DNA of 7,535 nucleotides from Planctomycetaceae bacterium (GTDB taxonomy: Bacteria > Planctomycetota > Planctomycetia > Pirellulales > Thermoguttaceae), in NCBI GenBank assembly GCA_031266315.1, contig JAISBG010000245.1:1-7535 (forward strand). The letters are read 5' to 3'. The translations under genes were made by a program, and so were the position numbers. Under the pieces are notes generated by a model that had not been told where the DNA came from, did no database searches, and was given only the letters and a program-made list of their open reading frames with translations. Below are positions 4,790 through 7,535 of the stretch, piece by piece; position 1 is the stretch's first letter; the number at the start of each line of letters is the position of its first letter.

Positions 4790-6265
4790 ATGCGTTTTTT
4801 GGCGGTTGACTGGAGCGAGACTGAATGTCGTTATTTACTTGCTTCCTTGCAAAGAGGAGGCGGGTTCGCGGTTCAAAAAGCGGGAATTGCCGCGATAGAA
4901 GATATTTCGGCGAACAAAGACCGCGATTCTGAAAAGACGCCAAAACCGAATGAAATTTCTGATCTGGTTGTATGCCTCCGCAACATTCTCAAAGAAGAAC
5001 GAATTGGTTCTTGCTCGTTGCTGTTATGCCTTGACCGGAGCAAAATCGAATTACTTTATCAAACGCTTCCGCCTTGCCGTGAGTCGGAGATTCCGGTTTT
5101 GTTGAAGAATCAGGTTTTGCGTGAACATTCCGGTTTTTCGGAACATGATCCGCTTGATTATTTGATTCTCGGCAATGCGGCAGAGGAAAATGTTCGGGTA
5201 TTGGCAGCAACAATTCCGCTTTCTTATCGGCAATCGTTAGTTCGTTCTTTCCGTTCGATTCGTTGTTCCTTGCAACGGATTGGGCTTAAACCGCTTGCGG
5301 TTGCTGAATTGGCGTTTCGTTTTGAAGCGGCTCCCGAAAATTTTGAACCGGGTTTGATCGTTTATGTTGTTGAGAATGATCTTGACCTTGTTCTTGTGGA
5401 GGGCAAACAGATTCTTTCGTCTCGTTCGGTTCGGTTGCCGGATCAGTTGCGTTTTGCGGAAATCGTGGACAAAATCGCCGCTGAAGTGGAACGCACGGTT
5501 ATGGTTGGAGATGACCGTGTAACGGGGCAACCGATTAAAAAAGTTCTTTTATTCGGCGGTGAAGAGGATTGGACGCCGTTAATTCAGATATTAACGGAGC
5601 AAGGGTTAGAGGTTTCAGTTATCAATCCGTTTCAGATTTCCGGTGTTCATACTACGGTAATTCCAGATCAACCGGTTTGTTTCGCTCCGCTTTTGGGGCT
5701 TCTTTTTGAACAGCAAACGTTACCGAAAAACAGTATTGATTTCCTGCACCCAAAGGAAGCCCCTAAACCTGCCAATTATTTTCGGTCAGTGTTTCTGGCG
5801 GTGGTTTTGCTTGGTATTTGTTGTTTGGGGCTTTATTATTGGAATTGGGAAGTTGTTCGTGGTATGGAGGAAGAACTGGTTCGGGTGAAAGAGGAACACC
5901 AAAAGATTACCGCTCAACTTCAACAGATTCAACCCGGTTTCAATGTTCTTCGTCAAGCGCGAAACTGGGATACTCAAGGTGTTGTGTGGTTGGACGAACT
6001 GCGGGAACTTTCCCTTGTGTTGCCCAACGAACAGGATTTGGTTGTCTCTCAAATGTCTTTTTCGATATTGGAAAATAACGCACGGTTTTCTGGAATTATT
6101 CAAATGAACGGAATAGTACGCGATCCTTCGGTGTTGATGAAACTCCAGACGGATTTGCAAGGTCGGGGAATCTATCTAGTGCAATTTCCGGCACCGAGTG
6201 TCAATCCAGCTGGCGGAGGTTATCCTTGGCTGTTCCGAATCTCTATCTACCGATTGCGCCGTTGA
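4790..6265 (+). CDS. PilM-PilN fusion, GspL-like secretion/pilus assembly protein
   Basis: The 491-residue protein has two parts joined by one membrane segment. Residues 1-310 resemble the PilM/GspL actin-like fold: a phosphate-1-like start LAVDWSETECRYLLA (4-18), a middle part (95-180) similar in layout to PilM, and KVLLFGGEEDW (251-261) as the adenosine-side motif. Then comes IDFLHP (316-321), like the short INLLP-type motif by which PilN grips PilM, a transmembrane helix (about 333-351), a coiled coil (about 355-382) and a PilN-like periplasmic domain to the end. This is the architecture of GspL, the inner-membrane link between the secretion ATPase and the pseudopilus. No GspE, GspM or pilins are in the window. 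The ATG at 4790 has no clear Shine-Dalgarno and sits 28 bases after the exported-protein gene; ATGs at 4777 and 4783 are out of frame. The family call rests on architecture and could be wrong in detail. Confidence 0.75.
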   Translation: MRFLAVDWSETECRYLLASLQRGGGFAVQKAGIAAIEDISANKDRDSEKTPKPNEISDLVVCLRNILKEERIGSCSLLLCLDRSKIELLYQTLPPCRESEIPVLLKNQVLREHSGFSEHDPLDYLILGNAAEENVRVLAATIPLSYRQSLVRSFRSIRCSLQRIGLKPLAVAELAFRFEAAPENFEPGLIVYVVENDLDLVLVEGKQILSSRSVRLPDQLRFAEIVDKIAAEVERTVMVGDDRVTGQPIKKVLLFGGEEDWTPLIQILTEQGLEVSVINPFQISGVHTTVIPDQPVCFAPLLGLLFEQQTLPKNSIDFLHPKEAPKPANYFRSVFLAVVLLGICCLGLYYWNWEVVRGMEEELVRVKEEHQKITAQLQQIQPGFNVLRQARNWDTQGVVWLDELRELSLVLPNEQDLVVSQMSFSILENNARFSGIIQMNGIVRDPSVLMKLQTDLQGRGIYLVQFPAPSVNPAGGGYPWLFRISIYRLRR

Positions 6266-6296
6266 TTCTTCGATAATTTATTTTCCAACGGAAAGT

Positions 6297-6515
6297 AATT
6301 TTCGTTAAAGGTAGGCAATTTATCAGGTGGGCGACCTTTCGCTGAAAGGTCGCGTCGGCGTACTCGCCGACAGTGAATCAGAGGAACAACGGTTAATGGT
6401 ATTGCCTTTCGTTTTGGAGTCAATGCCGAGTCAACCGGCGCGACCTTTTTAGCAAATAGCGAAGGGATCGCCCACCTCTTTCACGATTTTTCGTGTGTTG
6501 CGCGTTTAAAACGAA
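6297..6515. repeat. Structured dispersed repeat, copy B (about 219 bases)
   Basis: This is the second copy of the 2118-2330 repeat, in the same orientation. AGGTGGGCGA (6325-6334) is perfectly inverted as TCGCCCACCT (6468-6477). The left arm is a perfect 10-bp hairpin, GCGACCTTTC/GAAAGGTCGC (6331-6340 with 6344-6353). Next is GTCGGCG/CGCCGAC (6354-6360 with 6365-6371). The right arm (6440-6471) is an imperfect hairpin with a longer loop containing TAGCAAATAGCG. GGTCGCGTCGG (6348-6358) can also pair long-range with CCGGCGCGACC (6436-6446), with one G-T wobble. It starts 32 bases after the GspL-like stop and ends 79 bases before the stop of the opposing 161-residue gene, so it sits between two convergent genes. 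It encodes no protein. The remaining 79 bases to 6594 show nothing notable. Confidence 0.85.
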
Positions 6516-6594
6516 CTTGTCAAGGCTTGGACACCTAATACGGTAGATTCAGAAAAATTGTTCGGCTTGAAATGGGACTTTTTGGAACTTCGGG

Positions 6595-7080
6595 TCAACT
6601 GATGGAGATATTCAAAAGTTGCTCTTCCATAGCGCGGTACAGACCGGATTTTGAAAATTGAATTTCCGAATCTTCGTCGAAATGAACGAGACAGTTCTGG
6701 ATTTTTTCGGCAACCTGATGTTCGGTGCAATCTTTGCCTTTTTGCAGTCCTTCGACAAAACGAATCGCCTGTGTTTTGGGGCGTAAAAAAGCACAAATTC
6801 GGGCGTTGCGTCCGAGATAATGAACGGCTTCATAAAGTGTCAGGCTGCGAAGAACCGCAACACCTTCAAATTCACCCCAAGGACTGTACATTTCACGGAC
6901 ATAACTGTCAACATGTTTACGTACCAAATATTCCGTAACCCGTTCACCGCCGTGTAATTCTTCTTCGTTTGCCATCTCAATAATCTCGTGACCGTTCAGC
7001 CAACGAACTTCGTAATCGTTGTCGTCGAAAATACGAACAAAAATTCCCGGATTACTGAGATTTTCTTTTTGTGTTGTCAT
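6595..7080 (-). CDS. Unrecognised 161-residue protein
   Basis: I do not recognise this protein. It has no signal peptide, transmembrane segment, Cys-pair motif or nucleotide-binding loop, so it is probably a soluble cytoplasmic protein. The first half is strand-like and acidic (GIFVRIFDDNDYEVRWLNGH at 12-31), followed by charged helices; the sequence ends with EEQLLNISIS. It is probably real: GAGG lies six bases before the ATG at 7080 (GAGG-TGTTCC-ATG), the frame is long for this AT-rich stretch, and the DNA turns sharply more AT-rich just outside it. It converges on the GspL-like gene with repeat copy B between them. No good promoter was found upstream. A regulatory or accessory role cannot be inferred from sequence alone. 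Confidence 0.7.
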   Translation of the reverse strand: MTTQKENLSNPGIFVRIFDDNDYEVRWLNGHEIIEMANEEELHGGERVTEYLVRKHVDSYVREMYSPWGEFEGVAVLRSLTLYEAVHYLGRNARICAFLRPKTQAIRFVEGLQKGKDCTEHQVAEKIQNCLVHFDEDSEIQFSKSGLYRAMEEQLLNISIS

Positions 7081-7535
7081 GGAACACCTCGCTTTCTTGG
7101 GAAGTTTTCTTGATAAATTTTTTGGTAAATCTTTTAGTTTTTCTTCAAAAATTCAAACCGGTTTGTGTAAAACCGCCTAAAACATTCTCTGTTTTTTCAA
7201 AACACTTGACTCAATACCTTGAACAGTAAACGCCGAAATTTTACCGGAAATTTAATTAGATAATATTAGTTAATACAAAGATAAGATGAAAGATAAATGT
7301 CTAACAGGATATTTTATCACTCCCACAGTACAATGTCAATATAAAAAATTGTGGAAAACAAAGAATTCGTTAAAACATTTGTTATTTCTTGCGGTAAAAC
7401 AACTTTTTGATTGTGAGGAAATTATTGAATAGACTTTTTGTGTTTAAGAATTGGTACGGTATGTCTTTGTTAAGGTCGAATATTCCTGATTCTACCGGAA
7501 TCGTCGAATAATAGATAAAATTTCATAGGCAATCA
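7081..7535. other. AT-rich non-coding stretch to the window edge
   Basis: No convincing gene lies here. It contains the GAGG ribosome binding site of the 161-residue gene and a perfect 12-base palindrome, CAAACCGGTTTG (7154-7165), that could be an operator of that gene. There is a small GATTC/GAATC hairpin (7488-7502). A 48-codon plus-strand frame (7286-7432) is open but weakly supported. The frequent T and A runs fit an upstream regulatory region for genes on either side. Confidence 0.5.
7154..7165. promoter_or_regulatory. 12-base perfect palindrome upstream of the 161-residue gene
   Basis: CAAACCGGTTTG is perfectly self-complementary and lies 74 bases upstream of the ATG at 7080, a position suited to a dimeric regulator. 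Only one copy was seen, so it may be chance. Confidence 0.25.

Noticed and set aside
7286..7432. 48-codon plus-strand frame starting MKDKCLTGYF
   Set aside because: Only a weak purine stretch precedes the ATG, the composition is that of the AT-rich gap, and no motif is visible. It remains possible as a small gene but is not supportable.

Overview
The window holds six supportable protein-coding genes. They are a standalone FMN-binding glutamate synthase-family protein (minus), panB (minus), pdxJ (minus), a small exported protein of unknown function (plus), a membrane protein joining a PilM-like actin fold to a PilN-like periplasmic part (GspL-like, plus), and an unrecognised 161-residue protein (minus). 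There are no tRNA, rRNA, CRISPR or transposase genes. The DNA is moderately AT-rich, the intergenic regions are roomy and much more AT-rich, and only some genes have a Shine-Dalgarno sequence. These traits, with the PilM/PilN fusion and the small exported protein, resemble what I know of Planctomycetota, possibly a low-GC (for example gut) lineage. That assignment is inference and not secure; a protein search would settle it.

Layout. Positions 1-156 carry a plus-strand intrinsic terminator for a gene left of the window and several further hairpins. The glutamate synthase-like gene follows (157-1749, minus) with its own promoter and a clear ribosome binding site. The 1750-2320 gap ends in a structured repeat (copy A). 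Next come panB (2321-3112) and pdxJ (3363-4091), both minus, separated by a 250-base gap with more hairpins. The pdxJ upstream region (4092-4269) has two good sigma70-type promoters facing each other: one drives pdxJ leftwards, the other drives the exported protein (4270-4761) and the GspL-like gene (4790-6265) rightwards. A second copy of the repeat (copy B) lies at 6297-6515, between the convergent ends of the GspL-like gene and the 161-residue gene (6595-7080). The last 455 bases hold no convincing gene.

How the genes relate. panB (pantothenate/CoA) and pdxJ (pyridoxal phosphate) are housekeeping cofactor genes, and the glutamate synthase-like protein belongs to nitrogen metabolism. The exported protein and the GspL-like protein probably share one transcript and may work together at a type II secretion or type IV pilus-type machine.

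The most notable non-coding content is the pair of roughly 215-base repeats, each with inverted outer ends and hairpin arms. The two copies differ by compensatory base-pair changes in the hairpins, and their loop variants are exchanged between left and right arms. This looks like a non-autonomous, structure-conserved dispersed element (MITE-like or REP/BIME-like). I do not recognise it as a named family.
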